A stretch of DNA of 64,000 bases, taken from Desulfosporosinus sp. FKB. Lineage in GTDB: Bacteria > Bacillota > Desulfitobacteriia > Desulfitobacteriales > Desulfitobacteriaceae. This document shows, one piece after another, positions 8,508 to 17,218 of this stretch. The notes under the pieces were generated by a model, which was not told where the DNA came from, did no database searches, and saw only the letters and a program-made list of their open reading frames with translations. The DNA is taken from positions 372,001-436,000 of the forward strand of contig NZ_NADJ01000040.1 in assembly GCF_002196705.1 (NCBI RefSeq), read 5' to 3'. The stretch's first letter is position 1, and every line of letters starts with the position of its first letter. Position numbers and translations under genes: made by a program.

Positions 8508-9326
8508 TTATTTTGCTAAGGTTTTAAATCCATAGTTTTGAAAAACTTTTTGAGCATCGGCACTTTGTAAGTATTTGAAGAAATCTTGAGCAGCTTGCTG
8601 ATTTTTCGTTGCGGCAATAATAGCTGCCGGGTAAACGATGGGAGTGTGAGTGTTATCGGGAACAACGGCTACTACTTTTACTTTCTTTGATTGTTGAGCA
8701 TCCGAGCGATAAACAAAACCTGCATCTGCATTCCCTGTTTCAACGTAATTAAGGACCTGAGTCACATCTTTGGCTTGTACCAGTTTGGACTGGACAGCAT
8801 CCCAAAGTTTGAGGTTCTTCAAAGATTCCTGGGCATATTTGCCTGCAGGCACTGATTCAGGAGTACCAATACTGACCTGACTAACATCCGCTTTCGCCAC
8901 ATCTTGTACGGCAGTAATCTTGCTGTTATCTTTCCCGGCAACGAGAACTAAATCATTGCCCAGTAAGTTGATTCTGCTGTCTTTAAGCAATAAATTCTTT
9001 TTCTCTAGGGCATCCATCTGACTCTTTCCGGCAGAAATAAATAAGTCCACGGGAGCACCCTGTTCGATTTGCTGCTGAAGGGTACCGGAAGCCGCAAAAT
9101 TAAAGGTAAGTTTTACACCGGGTTTTACTTTTGCATAATCGCTTTGAAGTTCCGTCAAGGAATCTTTTAAACTTGCGGCAGCGGCGATCATGATTTCAGT
9201 GGGTTTCGCTTGAGTCTGTGAAGTGTTTGCAGTGTTTTCTGAGGATTGGGCAGTATTTCCTGTGCCGCAACCCACTAAAGTGAAAATCAAGAGCAGACTG
9301 GATACCAATAAAACGATCTTTTTCAC
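8508..9326 (-). CDS. modA: Molybdate ABC transporter substrate-binding lipoprotein (copy 2)
   Basis: 272-aa binding protein: signal peptide (residues 1-19) with lipobox LVGC, then a Thr/Ser/Gln-rich linker and the ModA body starting EIMIAAAASLKDSLTELQSDYAK, with ASGTLQQQIEQGAPVDLFIS and ETGNADAGFVYRSDA. The AAAASLKD and GAPVDLFIS words are canonical ModA, closer to consensus than copy 1. The start is GTG at 9326 (TTTCAC... on the plus strand) behind GAGGGGGAG. It leads a modABC operon with its own promoter-like sequence at 9443-9472. Confidence 0.92.
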   Translation of the reverse strand: MKKIVLLVSSLLLIFTLVGCGTGNTAQSSENTANTSQTQAKPTEIMIAAAASLKDSLTELQSDYAKVKPGVKLTFNFAASGTLQQQIEQGAPVDLFISAGKSQMDALEKKNLLLKDSRINLLGNDLVLVAGKDNSKITAVQDVAKADVSQVSIGTPESVPAGKYAQESLKNLKLWDAVQSKLVQAKDVTQVLNYVETGNADAGFVYRSDAQQSKKVKVVAVVPDNTHTPIVYPAAIIAATKNQQAAQDFFKYLQSADAQKVFQNYGFKTLAK

Positions 9327-9442
9327 ATTTACTCCCCCTCTATGTAAGACTTATTTTGTTTGTTTAAGTTAGTTTGTATTTGGTCATTTCCTAACGACAC
9401 ATTACTATAACTATCTAAAACTAACAAAACTTAACTAAAGTC

Positions 9443-9472
9443 ATTATACTATGCCTTAAGCAAATTGCACAA
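9443..9472 (-). promoter_or_regulatory. Promoter-like site upstream of the modA-B-C operon
   Basis: On the minus strand, TATAAT (plus-strand ATTATA 9443-9448) is preceded after 18 bases by TTGTGC. Downstream, toward modA, the leader shows a loose 10-base periodicity of TTTAGTTAGT-like words (9400-9438) and the inverse AACTAACTTAAAC (9358-9374). This is a plausible operator for an oxyanion-responsive repressor, but it matches no ModE box that I recognise. Confidence 0.5.
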
Positions 9473-9809
9473 GACAGTAGAGAATTTTATACTTAATACA
9501 ATTTCCTTACAATTTACTAGCGCATCGCCTTCTACCGCAGCGTAAAAAATTACCCCCGAGGCACCTGAGTATTTCCCCACAAACAAAGCATTAGGGACTA
9601 ATGTGAATTTTACGCATTTAGCCCCTAATTTATTAGAGTTATCAGACATTTTTCTGTGGCCTTCGATTTTGCACCTAATTATGGAACCCATTACTCTGCA
9701 AGTACAACGCTTAAATTTTTCAACCACATAGTTTAGCACACGACCGCGCTTTGAATATTGGCTACCCTTTTGGAAAGTCCCCTTGTTCTGTCAGGTCGCT
9801 CCCCATTGT
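9473..9809. other. Intergenic stretch with no convincing gene
   Basis: A 96-codon open frame on the minus strand (9449-9739) overlaps the modA promoter-like site, lacks a Shine-Dalgarno sequence and has no recognisable motif, so I do not call it. I see no strong hairpin here. Confidence 0.5.
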
Positions 9810-11285
9810 CTAATAAAGCCCGACTTTGTCTTCACTCAGACTCATAAAGATATTTTTCATCTGAGTGTAATGATCAAGGATCACTTTATGAGTTTCACGG
9901 CCGATGCCGGACTTTTTGTAACCGCCAAAGGGCGCATGGGCAGGCAGGTTGTTATAGTTGTTAATCCACATACGGCCGGTCTGGATACTGTTGGCCACGC
10001 GGAAGGCCCGATTGATGTCTCTGGTCCATACCGCTCCGCCCAGACCGAACTCGCTGTCATTAGCCATGGCAATGACTTCTTCTTCAGTCTTAAATTTAAT
10101 CACCACGGCAACAGGGCCGAAGATTTCCTCCTGAGCAACCCGCATCTTATTGTTAACATCAACGAGAAGCGTCGGAGCCATAAAGCACCCTTTATCCAAG
10201 CCCTTGTCTTCAATTCTGTAGCCGCCGCAGGCAACTTTAGCCCCTTCCTGCTTGCCAATCTCAATATAGTTTAAGACGTCCTGCAAATGGGATTCATAGA
10301 TCAAGGAACCTAATTGAGTATCCTTTTCCCAAGGCAAACCAACCTTCACCTTATTAAAGGCCGTGATGGCTTCGGCGACAAACTTGTCATAAATATCTTC
10401 ATGGACGAAAACACGGGAACCGGCGCAGCATACTTGACCCTGATTAAATAAGATGCCGATCTGCAAGCCTTCGATGGCTTTCTCCCAGGGACAATCGGGG
10501 AAGTAGATATTGGCAGACTTTCCGCCCAATTCCAACGTGGAGGGAATTAGCTTTTTGGCCGCAGCATCAGCAATCGTATAACCAACCTCAGTGGAACCGG
10601 TAAAGGCCAGTTTGCGGAAGCCCTGATTCTCCAACATATAATTGCCGGCTCCTGAACCTCGGCCCGTAATCACATTCACCACTCCGGGAGGAAGAACCTG
10701 ATCAAAAATCTTAGCCAGTTCTAAGAGACTCAAAGAAGTACTGCTTGACGGCTTAATAACGGTACAGCAGCCGGCGGCTAAGACAGGAGCAATTTTCCAG
10801 GCCCCCATGAGCAGGGGGAAATTCCAGGGGATAATCTGTCCGACGACACCGATAGGCTCTCTGAGAATAAGACTCATGGTATTTTTGTCAATCATCACTG
10901 CTTCGCCCTCTTCAGTCCGGATGGCAGAAGCAAAATAGCGAAAATGATCTGAAGAGAGAGGAACGTCGATTCCCGAGGTTTCCCGGATCGGCTTGCCGTT
11001 ATCGAGAGTTTCAATCATGGCCAGTCGCTCAGCGTTTTGGTCAATTAAATCGGCGATTTTCAATAACATAGCGGCTCGATCCTGAGGGCTGATATCTTTC
11101 CACGTCTCCCATGCCTTCCAGGCTGCCCTAACCGCTTTATCGACATCGTCCTTGCCGGCATCAGCACATGTGGCCAAAACTTCACCATTGGCAGGGCAAA
11201 TAGATTTGAAGCGTTTCCCATCTTGAGATTCAACCCATTGACCATCGATATAAAGTTTGTACTCCTGATCGGCAATATTTTTCAT
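9810..11285 (-). CDS. NAD(P)-dependent aldehyde dehydrogenase
   Basis: Full-length (~491 aa) ALDH-superfamily enzyme oxidising an aldehyde to the acid. Catalytic residues are visible: the general-base Glu in LELGGKSANI (~residue 260), the nucleophilic Cys in FNQGQVCCAGSRV (~294), the cofactor glycines in FTGSTEVG and the Asn in IIPWNFPL. The C-terminus PFGGYKKSGIGRE is that of ALDH2/betaine-aldehyde-type enzymes. ATG at 11285 follows GAGGAGTGGG. It has a sigma-54 promoter and lies divergent from a sigma-54 activator, an arrangement typical of inducible alcohol/aldehyde catabolism. The exact substrate cannot be stated. Confidence 0.92.
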   Translation of the reverse strand: MKNIADQEYKLYIDGQWVESQDGKRFKSICPANGEVLATCADAGKDDVDKAVRAAWKAWETWKDISPQDRAAMLLKIADLIDQNAERLAMIETLDNGKPIRETSGIDVPLSSDHFRYFASAIRTEEGEAVMIDKNTMSLILREPIGVVGQIIPWNFPLLMGAWKIAPVLAAGCCTVIKPSSSTSLSLLELAKIFDQVLPPGVVNVITGRGSGAGNYMLENQGFRKLAFTGSTEVGYTIADAAAKKLIPSTLELGGKSANIYFPDCPWEKAIEGLQIGILFNQGQVCCAGSRVFVHEDIYDKFVAEAITAFNKVKVGLPWEKDTQLGSLIYESHLQDVLNYIEIGKQEGAKVACGGYRIEDKGLDKGCFMAPTLLVDVNNKMRVAQEEIFGPVAVVIKFKTEEEVIAMANDSEFGLGGAVWTRDINRAFRVANSIQTGRMWINNYNNLPAHAPFGGYKKSGIGRETHKVILDHYTQMKNIFMSLSEDKVGLY

Positions 11286-11415
11286 CAAAATCCCACTCCT
11301 CTTTAATAATAATTTCAGAATTCACGGATTTTCTCTCATTGTCTCAATTTTCTATCCAAAACTTAACAATCACCTCCCGCTATTTGATATTCACAAATTT
11401 TCCAAATACTTAGAT

Positions 11416-11431
11416 TGCATTTTCTATGCCA
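11416..11431 (-). promoter_or_regulatory. Sigma-54 (-24/-12) promoter of the aldehyde dehydrogenase gene
   Basis: The minus strand reads TGGCATAGAAAATGCA, that is TGG-N10-GC with the invariant GG and GC at exact spacing (consensus TGGCAC-N5-TTGCA). It is 130 bases upstream of the dehydrogenase start and points toward it. Confidence 0.8.
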
Positions 11432-11453
11432 AATGACTACGATATAAGTAAGA

Positions 11454-11524
11454 TAACTTAGCCAACACGCGAAGACACTGTCTTCGCACTTGTCAGCCTG
11501 CGGTGAAAGCGACAGGTTAGTTAC
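11454..11524 (+). repeat. Dispersed hairpin repeat, copy B
   Basis: TAACTTAGCC (11454-11463) and GGTTAGTTAC (11515-11524) form an imperfect outer stem. Inside, GCGAAGACA-C-TGTCTTCGC (11469-11487) is a perfect hairpin, followed by GCGGTGAAAGC. It shares the word order of copies A and C. It lies between the sigma-54 promoter and the putative activator sites. Confidence 0.5.
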
Positions 11525-11527
11525 CCA

Positions 11528-11581
11528 TGTCGCCCCTTTGTCACCCATTTGTCATACTATTGTGTAAATAACAGGGTGACA
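11528..11581. promoter_or_regulatory. Putative activator-binding sites (UAS) for the sigma-54 regulator
   Basis: Three direct repeats TGTCGCCC (11528), TGTCACCC (11539) and TGTCATAC (11550) are spaced exactly 11 bp apart, and GGGTGACA (11574-11581) is the inverse of the second. They lie ~100-150 bp upstream of the -24 element, the usual distance for enhancer-binding proteins, and are also upstream of the regulator gene. Confidence 0.6.
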
Positions 11582-11765
11582 ATCCGTAAACACTCCTCGA
11601 TTTTTCGGGCTGACTAGCTAAAGGAGGTGCATCGGCATTTAAAACATGACCTACAACAGAAATTTCCTCAGAGAAATGTTGAGCTTAGTCAAAGTAATTG
11701 TCTGGATTCTATGATAATAGGATGTTAGAAAACGATTATCCTTTCCCAAGAAGGAAGGCTTACGT

Positions 11766-13814
11766 ATGACCAAAGATACCGCTCCGGAAATTACCCGGGC
11801 ATGGACTAAATTTGTCTCAAATTCCGCCATCGATGACGGTATTGTGCGTGCGGAAGTGGCCGCCTCATGGCAGCGCTGTTCTGCAGCCAGCGTTAACCCT
11901 TACCACAACGGTGTCAGTCAACTGCTTTTAGACCAGAAGCAGTTGAAGGATTTACGGGCAAAAAAAAGAAGCCTGCTGCATATCGCCAGACTTTTTATGG
12001 CCAACCTCTACCGGTTTGTCGCCGGATCAGGTTTCATTGTCATGCTCTCCGACGAACACGGCTATATCCTGGAGGTCATCGGGGACCGCGAAACAATGGA
12101 CATCGCTACACAGCTCAATTTAAGACAAGGGGCCAGCTGGGTTGAAGAAGAAGTCGGCACAAACGGTATTGGTACAGCCCTGGCAACTCAGAAACCTGTC
12201 CAGATCTCCGGCGCAGAACATTATTGTCAAAAAGTTCATTTCTGGACTTGTTCCGCCGCTCCCATTTTGGATTCTCAGGGAAAAATCATGGGCGTATTAC
12301 AAATGTCCGGACCTAACTGGAAAACTCATGAACACACCCTAGGCATGGTCGTAGCTGCTGTGGAAGCCTTTAAAATTCAAATCCGCGTGCACCTTAAAAA
12401 TAGAGATTTAAGTTTGCTCAATAATCGCTTGAAGAATGTAATTCTAACTGTTTCCGAAGGAATCATCGTTCTCAATAAGGGAGGACTGATAGAACAAATA
12501 AATCCGATAGCCGAAACCATCCTTCACCAACCTGAAGCAGAAATCAAAGGAAACCCCATCACGAAGTACCTCGGCAAGTCAGCGCTTATACAAGAGATGC
12601 TGGCAGAGGGAAAATCCTTTAAGAGTTCCGAAATTACAACCTATACTCCCAAGGGCAGCACCAATTGTCTTTCTTCCGGAAAACCGATTAGAGATGATAA
12701 GGGAGACCTCTCGGGAGGCGTTTTATTTATCAACCCAATTCCCCAAAACAAACATTGCGCAAATCGCGGCAACGGAGCACCGGCAGCCTTTGAATTTTCA
12801 GCCATCATTGGCGTGAACAAAGAGCTCCAAAAGGGCATCGAATTAGCCAAAATTGCCGCCGCAAGCAAAAGCCATGTCCTGATCCAAGGAGAAAGCGGCA
12901 CAGGCAAAGAAGTATTCGCTCAGGCGATCCATAATTCCAGCAGCCGCAGGAACGGACCCTTCGTGCCCATCAACTGCGGTGCTATCCCGAGGGAATTGAT
13001 TGGCAGCGAGCTTTTTGGTTATGAAGGCGGTGCTTTTACCGGAGCCAAGTCCGGCGGCAGGCCTGGCAAATTCGAGCTGGCCGCAGGGGGAACCCTCTTT
13101 TTGGATGAAATCGGCGATATGCCCCTGGAACAACAAGTCGCCCTCCTCAGGGTCCTGCAAGATAAGCGTGTCATGAGAATTGGCGGTTATCAATCGGTGC
13201 TGATGGATGTCCGCATCATCTGTGCTACAAATAAGAATCTCCGCGAAGAAGTCAGAAAAGGAAATTTCCGGCAGGATCTTTTCTTTCGCCTTAATGTCCT
13301 CAATATCTCCCTTCCTCCTTTGCGGGAACGGAGGGAAGACATCCCTTTATTATTCAGAGCATTTTATAAAGAAATATGCACCAAGCTGGGCGTAGATCTC
13401 CTGCCTGTTGATTCGCGGGTTGTCACCTATTTAAGTCAATATCATTGGCCGGGAAATGTTCGCGAATTGCAAAATGTTATCGAGAGAATGGTGAATTTAG
13501 CTCAAGGACAAGGTATACGCCCGCAACACCTTCCGGATGAAATTCTCTTGCCCGATCCATCTGCTTCACAACCGGAAAGGGAACGTTTCTCAGATTCCGC
13601 CAAGAGGTTAAATGAGTTAAATAAGGTGAATACATTAACCAATGACCAGGATAAACTCTCCATTAAAAAGCTCTTAGCCAGGAACGAGCGGCAGGAAATA
13701 ATCAACAAACTGTTAACATGTCAGGGCAATATCAGCCATACCGCCAAAGAAATGGGGATTTCCCGTAATTCCCTTTATAAAAAACTAAAAAAATTAGAGA
13801 TTCCTTTAAGATAA
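11766..13814 (+). CDS. Sigma-54-dependent enhancer-binding activator (AcoR-like)
   Basis: 682-aa transcriptional activator. Order of domains: an N-terminal GAF-like sensor (residues ~60-210; [21 protein letters not shown] and [20 protein letters not shown] are typical of AcoR/DhaR proteins), a PAS domain (~220-320), the AAA+ domain with Walker A GESGTGKE, the sigma-54 contact loop GAFTGA, Walker [12 protein letters not shown] and a sensor region with [11 protein letters not shown], and a C-terminal Fis-type helix-turn-helix ([24 protein letters not shown]). ATG at 11766 follows AAGAAGGAAGG. Its divergent neighbour has a sigma-54 promoter, so it very likely activates the aldehyde dehydrogenase in response to a small carbonyl or alcohol compound bound by GAF. 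Confidence 0.93.
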   Translation: MTKDTAPEITRAWTKFVSNSAIDDGIVRAEVAASWQRCSAASVNPYHNGVSQLLLDQKQLKDLRAKKRSLLHIARLFMANLYRFVAGSGFIVMLSDEHGYILEVIGDRETMDIATQLNLRQGASWVEEEVGTNGIGTALATQKPVQISGAEHYCQKVHFWTCSAAPILDSQGKIMGVLQMSGPNWKTHEHTLGMVVAAVEAFKIQIRVHLKNRDLSLLNNRLKNVILTVSEGIIVLNKGGLIEQINPIAETILHQPEAEIKGNPITKYLGKSALIQEMLAEGKSFKSSEITTYTPKGSTNCLSSGKPIRDDKGDLSGGVLFINPIPQNKHCANRGNGAPAAFEFSAIIGVNKELQKGIELAKIAAASKSHVLIQGESGTGKEVFAQAIHNSSSRRNGPFVPINCGAIPRELIGSELFGYEGGAFTGAKSGGRPGKFELAAGGTLFLDEIGDMPLEQQVALLRVLQDKRVMRIGGYQSVLMDVRIICATNKNLREEVRKGNFRQDLFFRLNVLNISLPPLRERREDIPLLFRAFYKEICTKLGVDLLPVDSRVVTYLSQYHWPGNVRELQNVIERMVNLAQGQGIRPQHLPDEILLPDPSASQPERERFSDSAKRLNELNKVNTLTNDQDKLSIKKLLARNERQEIINKLLTCQGNISHTAKEMGISRNSLYKKLKKLEIPLR

Positions 13815-14279
13815 TTTTCCCCCTTTCCGCAGACATATCATCTCTGTAGTTTTCCAATTCAGTGCCTGATAAAAAGCCAAAGCCTGGGTGTTATTGCGAT
13901 CCGCTAAGAGCTGTAATCGGGCAGCGCCTCTCTCCAGGGCCCAGGCTTCTATCGACGACAACAATTCTTTTCCCAAGCCCTGCCCTCTCCAGGCTTCCTC
14001 AACAACTACATCTTCAATCATGGCCACGCTTCCGCCCTCGGCTGTCGAAACCAACATCTGGGCCGTGCACATTCCTATGATTTGCTGCTGCGATTCTGCC
14101 ACCATGAGGCAACGTTCCTTAGTATCAGCGAGCATCATCTGCAATCCCCGCTGCTGCGTCAACTCATCAAAGAAAAAATCGCTTTCCAGGGAAAATAAGA
14201 GTTTGAGAAGATTGGTCATCCCTCCGATATCCCCTTGATTTGCCCTTCTTATCCTATAGCGGGGACTCCGATCTGTCAT
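13806..14279 (-). CDS. GNAT-family N-acetyltransferase
   Basis: 157 aa. The acetyl-CoA loop is seen as VVEEAWRGQGLGKELLSSIEAWALERGAARLQL (motif A Q/RxxGxG/A), preceded by beta strands MIEDVV and followed by NNTQALAFYQALNWKTTEMI (motif B). The gene converges on the activator gene and overlaps its last 9 bases. The substrate is unknown; this subfamily includes amino-acid and protein N-terminal acetylases. Confidence 0.85.
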   Translation of the reverse strand: MTDRSPRYRIRRANQGDIGGMTNLLKLLFSLESDFFFDELTQQRGLQMMLADTKERCLMVAESQQQIIGMCTAQMLVSTAEGGSVAMIEDVVVEEAWRGQGLGKELLSSIEAWALERGAARLQLLADRNNTQALAFYQALNWKTTEMICLRKGGKLS

Positions 14280-14330
14280 AATCTGTCCACTTCCATTCTG
14301 TCATGAATCTTACTACTCCGGATTACACTA

Positions 14331-14368
14331 AAGGCCTTCTTTGAGCTAGCTGCAGCAAAGAAGGCCTT
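14331..14368. terminator. Bidirectional hairpin behind nifV
   Basis: AAGGCCTTCTTT (14331-14342) and AAAGAAGGCCTT (14357-14368) are perfect 12-bp complements with a 14-base loop. It lies 18 bases downstream of the nifV stop and 50 bases beyond the acetyltransferase start, and probably ends the nif transcript. Confidence 0.65.
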
Positions 14369-14385
14369 AGTCTTTGATTTCCCAT

Positions 14386-15501
14386 CTAACATGAGCTCAC
14401 GACAATTTCCATAATATCATCTTCTCTCAAGACCCTCTTAATTTCGCAGGCACGCCGCAAAATTTTGGCCAGAAGCTTATCAATGGTTTCCTGATCAAGT
14501 TCTATCCCTTTAGTCTTCAACAAGCGCAGGATACTCTTGCGGCCGGAGTATTTGCCGAAGGACGTCGTGTGTTGTCTGCCCACCGTTTCGGGAGGAAAGG
14601 TTTGATAGTTGTGAAAATCCTTTTTGAGACCGTCGATATGAATTGACGAGGTATGCGTAAAGACATCGTGCCCGATGATCGGTTTCGCTCTGGGAATTGG
14701 CCGGCCCGTTGCCAGACTTACCAAGGAACCAAGCGTATTTAAGCACTTCAAATCAATGCCTGTCTCCTCAGACAGGATGTACCTCAGAGCAACTGCCACT
14801 TCTTCCAAAGGTGCATTTCCTGCCCGCTCGCCCAATCCCCCTACCGTTACACTCAAAGCCTTAAAGCCTGCCTGAACAGCTGCAAGAGAGTTCGCCGTGG
14901 CCATGCCCAGGTCGTTATGTGCATGAAATTCCAAAGGAATGCCGGACATCCTGCCCAGGTCTTGGAGGGTAAAAAATACTTTTAAGGGCTCTAAAATACC
15001 GATGGTATCGGCAAAGCGCACGCGATTGACGCCCAGTCGTTCTGCTTCGGCCAAAATTTCCGCCAGGAAGATAAAATCTGCTCGACTGGCATCTTCCAAA
15101 CCCAAAACAATATAGTCGACTTCTTTTTTGGCATTTAAAATGCATTGTCCCATTTGTTCGAGAACCCAAGCCCGATCTTTTCTCAATTTGTTGCGGATCT
15201 GCTGTTCTGAAGCAGGGATAGAGATAGCGACTCCTTCAACCCCCGTACGATAACTTGCTTGCAGGTCTGTCAGCACAGCTCGGTTCCAGGTTATGAGACG
15301 AACCGGTAAATGCAAAGCTGCCAGCTGGGAAATCGTCTTAATTTCCGAGTCCCCAACCGCCGGAACTCCTACTTCCAGTTCGTCGATGCCGGCATCTGCC
15401 AAAGCCCGGGCAATCATTTCCTTCTCCCGGAACCCTAAGGCGACGCCAGGTGCTTGCTCACCATCCCTTAAGGTCGTATCACATAACATAATCCTTTCCA
15501 T
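14386..15501 (-). CDS. nifV: Homocitrate synthase
   Basis: Condenses acetyl-CoA and 2-oxoglutarate to homocitrate, the organic ligand of FeMo-co. 371 aa. The HMGL-like TIM barrel has the signature LCDTTLRDGEQAPGVAL at the N-terminus, the metal-binding HAHNDLGMATAN motif (~residues 196-207) and the GGLGERAGNAPLEEV segment. NifV rather than isopropylmalate or citramalate synthase is favoured by length, the missing LeuA regulatory domain and its place as the last gene of the nif operon. The start ATG at 15501 has AAAAGGGG eight bases upstream; the GTG at 15510 overlaps that site. Confidence 0.93.
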   Translation of the reverse strand: MERIMLCDTTLRDGEQAPGVALGFREKEMIARALADAGIDELEVGVPAVGDSEIKTISQLAALHLPVRLITWNRAVLTDLQASYRTGVEGVAISIPASEQQIRNKLRKDRAWVLEQMGQCILNAKKEVDYIVLGLEDASRADFIFLAEILAEAERLGVNRVRFADTIGILEPLKVFFTLQDLGRMSGIPLEFHAHNDLGMATANSLAAVQAGFKALSVTVGGLGERAGNAPLEEVAVALRYILSEETGIDLKCLNTLGSLVSLATGRPIPRAKPIIGHDVFTHTSSIHIDGLKKDFHNYQTFPPETVGRQHTTSFGKYSGRKSILRLLKTKGIELDQETIDKLLAKILRRACEIKRVLREDDIMEIVVSSC

Positions 15502-15522
15502 AGCTAGCACCCCTTTTCGTTC

Positions 15523-16359
15523 TTAAAGTATACCAATAGCGTCCGCACGACATTGCTGACAATGCTGCATTTGCGGAAGAATTCCGTTCATACTGCTCCG
15601 GCAGCCGGCGATCATTTCTTTGGAGGGAGCTTTGATATGAGACAGTTTGGCCTGAGGGATCAAAGGAACGATATTATGAATGTGGGCACCTCGCTTTTTA
15701 ATTTCTTGAGCTAAGCTGTAGAGCAGCTTATCATTAATCCCCGGGATAATCACTGTGTTGATCTTTACCGTCATACCGGCCTGAGCTGCCATTTGCAGAC
15801 CTAAAAGTTGATTTTCAAGCAGAACCCTTGCTCCCCTGGGCCCAATGAGAGTTTTCCCTTTCCAGCGTACATAACTGTAAATCTTAGCTCCCACGTCCTC
15901 ATCAAGGGTATTAATCGTAATCGTGATGTGGGATACTCCAATCTCTGTTAACTCATCAATTTTTTCCGGCAAGAGCAGTCCATTGCTGCTTAAACATAGA
16001 ATCATGTCCGGAAATTCCCGTTTTACCCCTCGGAAGGTCGCAAAGGTTGCACTGTTGGCTAAAGGTTCGCCGGGACCGGCAATTCCCACGACCCTATACT
16101 TCGGTCCCATCTCCGAACCCTTCGCCTTACGGACAGTTTCCAAAGCTTCTTCAGGTGTTTGCACCTTACTGGTTACTCCCGGCCGGGATTCATTAGCACA
16201 ATCGAATTTACGGACGCAATAATTGCAGGAGATATTACACCCCGGCGCCACGGCAAGATGAATACGTCCTGTTTTGCCATGTCCGTGAGTGGCAAAACAA
16301 GGGTGTCCTAAATCTAAGCGAGAACTGGTTTGATTTCTTTGCAGACATTCAATTTGCAT
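15523..16359 (-). CDS. nifB: FeMo-cofactor biosynthesis radical SAM protein
   Basis: Builds the 8Fe-9S-C NifB-co precursor. 278 aa: the N-terminal GHPCFATHGHGKTGRIHLAVAPGCN region and the radical-SAM triad CNISCNYCVRKFDC (~residues 37-50) match NifB, followed by GIAGPGEPLAN and ITINTLD motifs and the C-terminal MQHCQQCRADAIGIL with extra Cys cluster ligands. It lacks the C-terminal NifX-like domain found fused in many NifB proteins; here that function is encoded separately by nifX two genes upstream. ATG at 16359 follows AGGAGGG; the GTG at 16377 would overlap it. Confidence 0.95.
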   Translation of the reverse strand: MQIECLQRNQTSSRLDLGHPCFATHGHGKTGRIHLAVAPGCNISCNYCVRKFDCANESRPGVTSKVQTPEEALETVRKAKGSEMGPKYRVVGIAGPGEPLANSATFATFRGVKREFPDMILCLSSNGLLLPEKIDELTEIGVSHITITINTLDEDVGAKIYSYVRWKGKTLIGPRGARVLLENQLLGLQMAAQAGMTVKINTVIIPGINDKLLYSLAQEIKKRGAHIHNIVPLIPQAKLSHIKAPSKEMIAGCRSSMNGILPQMQHCQQCRADAIGIL

Positions 16360-16531
16360 CTTAATCCCTCCTATCACGGTTATCTACATGCTTCATGAGT
16401 TTCTCTGAAACTCAAAACCGTTGAATGTATAAATAAATGCTCTTTACATCAATGTCATCCAATGGGAGATACCTGATATTTATTGTCTGAAGTACTGTTT
16501 TACGGACGAAAGGCTTATTATGCTTCTTAAC

Positions 16532-16792
16532 TCAGGCGGATTTTGCTTTAAAGGTATGGGCTTTCCGGACACAGACACTGCCGCAGGACTGACAGCCAAT
16601 GCACTGATCCTTGCTGACAATGACAGCAACATGGCGTTCTGTCCCCTCATCATCCTCGAAGCTTTCCAGTCCCAAACACTTTTGCACACACAATTTAACA
16701 CATCTCCCACAGCCAAAGCATTTGTCCTTATCGATGGTTTCTACATATAAAGGGGTCCAGGAAAATCCCCCAAATGTCTTGCAGTCAATCAA
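16532..16792 (-). CDS. fdx: nif-associated 2x[4Fe-4S] ferredoxin
   Basis: 86 aa with two cluster motifs, CFGCGRCVKLCVQKC (residues ~25-39) and CIGCQSCGSVC (~64-74), separated by an insertion (LESFEDDEGTERHVAVI) as in ferredoxin III of nif clusters. Likely an electron donor for nitrogenase or for NifB/NifEN maturation. The start is TTG at 16792, inside the end of nifX (8-bp overlap), so expression is coupled. Position between nifX and nifB matches the heliobacterial order. Confidence 0.88.
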   Translation of the reverse strand: MIDCKTFGGFSWTPLYVETIDKDKCFGCGRCVKLCVQKCLGLESFEDDEGTERHVAVIVSKDQCIGCQSCGSVCVRKAHTFKAKSA

Positions 16793-17183
16793 TGTTAGTT
16801 CCCCTCTTTCCCTGAGCCAGTTTCTTTCTTAACCAAGGCGGCAGTTTGCCGGAATTAAACAATTGCACCAGTTTACCCAACTCGTCGTAAATTTTTGTCC
16901 CTTCCGGCACCTTCAAGGGATGAATACCGCTCTGAACGAGGCGGGCGGCGGCCGGTCCGCCAATCTGAGTGCAATAGATAATGGCGCATTCTTTTAACTG
17001 CTTGATCCGAGCATCAACTTTATCCTCCGCATCTTCGCCGCCGGCAGCCTTTTCCATATGAACTTGCGCAGAATGGACAAAGCCCCGGCTTTTGCCTCCG
17101 AACTCATAGACTTCAAAGGCTGGCGAAGAAGCAAAGTGCGAATCTATGGCTTCTCCGTTACTGCTGGCAAAAGCTATTAACAT
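16785..17183 (-). CDS. nifX: NifX-type FeMo-cofactor carrier protein
   Basis: 132 aa, the dinitrogenase iron-molybdenum cofactor-binding domain: MLIAFASSNGEAIDSHFASSPAF at the N-terminus, a central AEDKVDARIKQLKECAIIYCTQIGGPAAARL segment and a C-terminal basic tail (WLRKKLAQGKRG). It shuttles NifB-co/VK-cluster between NifB and NifEN. ATG at 17183 is seven bases behind GGGGAGGT; the upstream in-frame ATG at 17201 would itself overlap that site. Confidence 0.88.
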   Translation of the reverse strand: MLIAFASSNGEAIDSHFASSPAFEVYEFGGKSRGFVHSAQVHMEKAAGGEDAEDKVDARIKQLKECAIIYCTQIGGPAAARLVQSGIHPLKVPEGTKIYDELGKLVQLFNSGKLPPWLRKKLAQGKRGTNID

Positions 17184-17218
17184 TCCAATACCTCCCCGCA
17201 TAATTAATTTAGTTCCTC

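Noticed and set aside
9449-9739. 96-aa minus-strand ORF upstream of modA
   Set aside because: No ribosome site, overlaps the modA promoter-like sequence, and no recognisable protein pattern.
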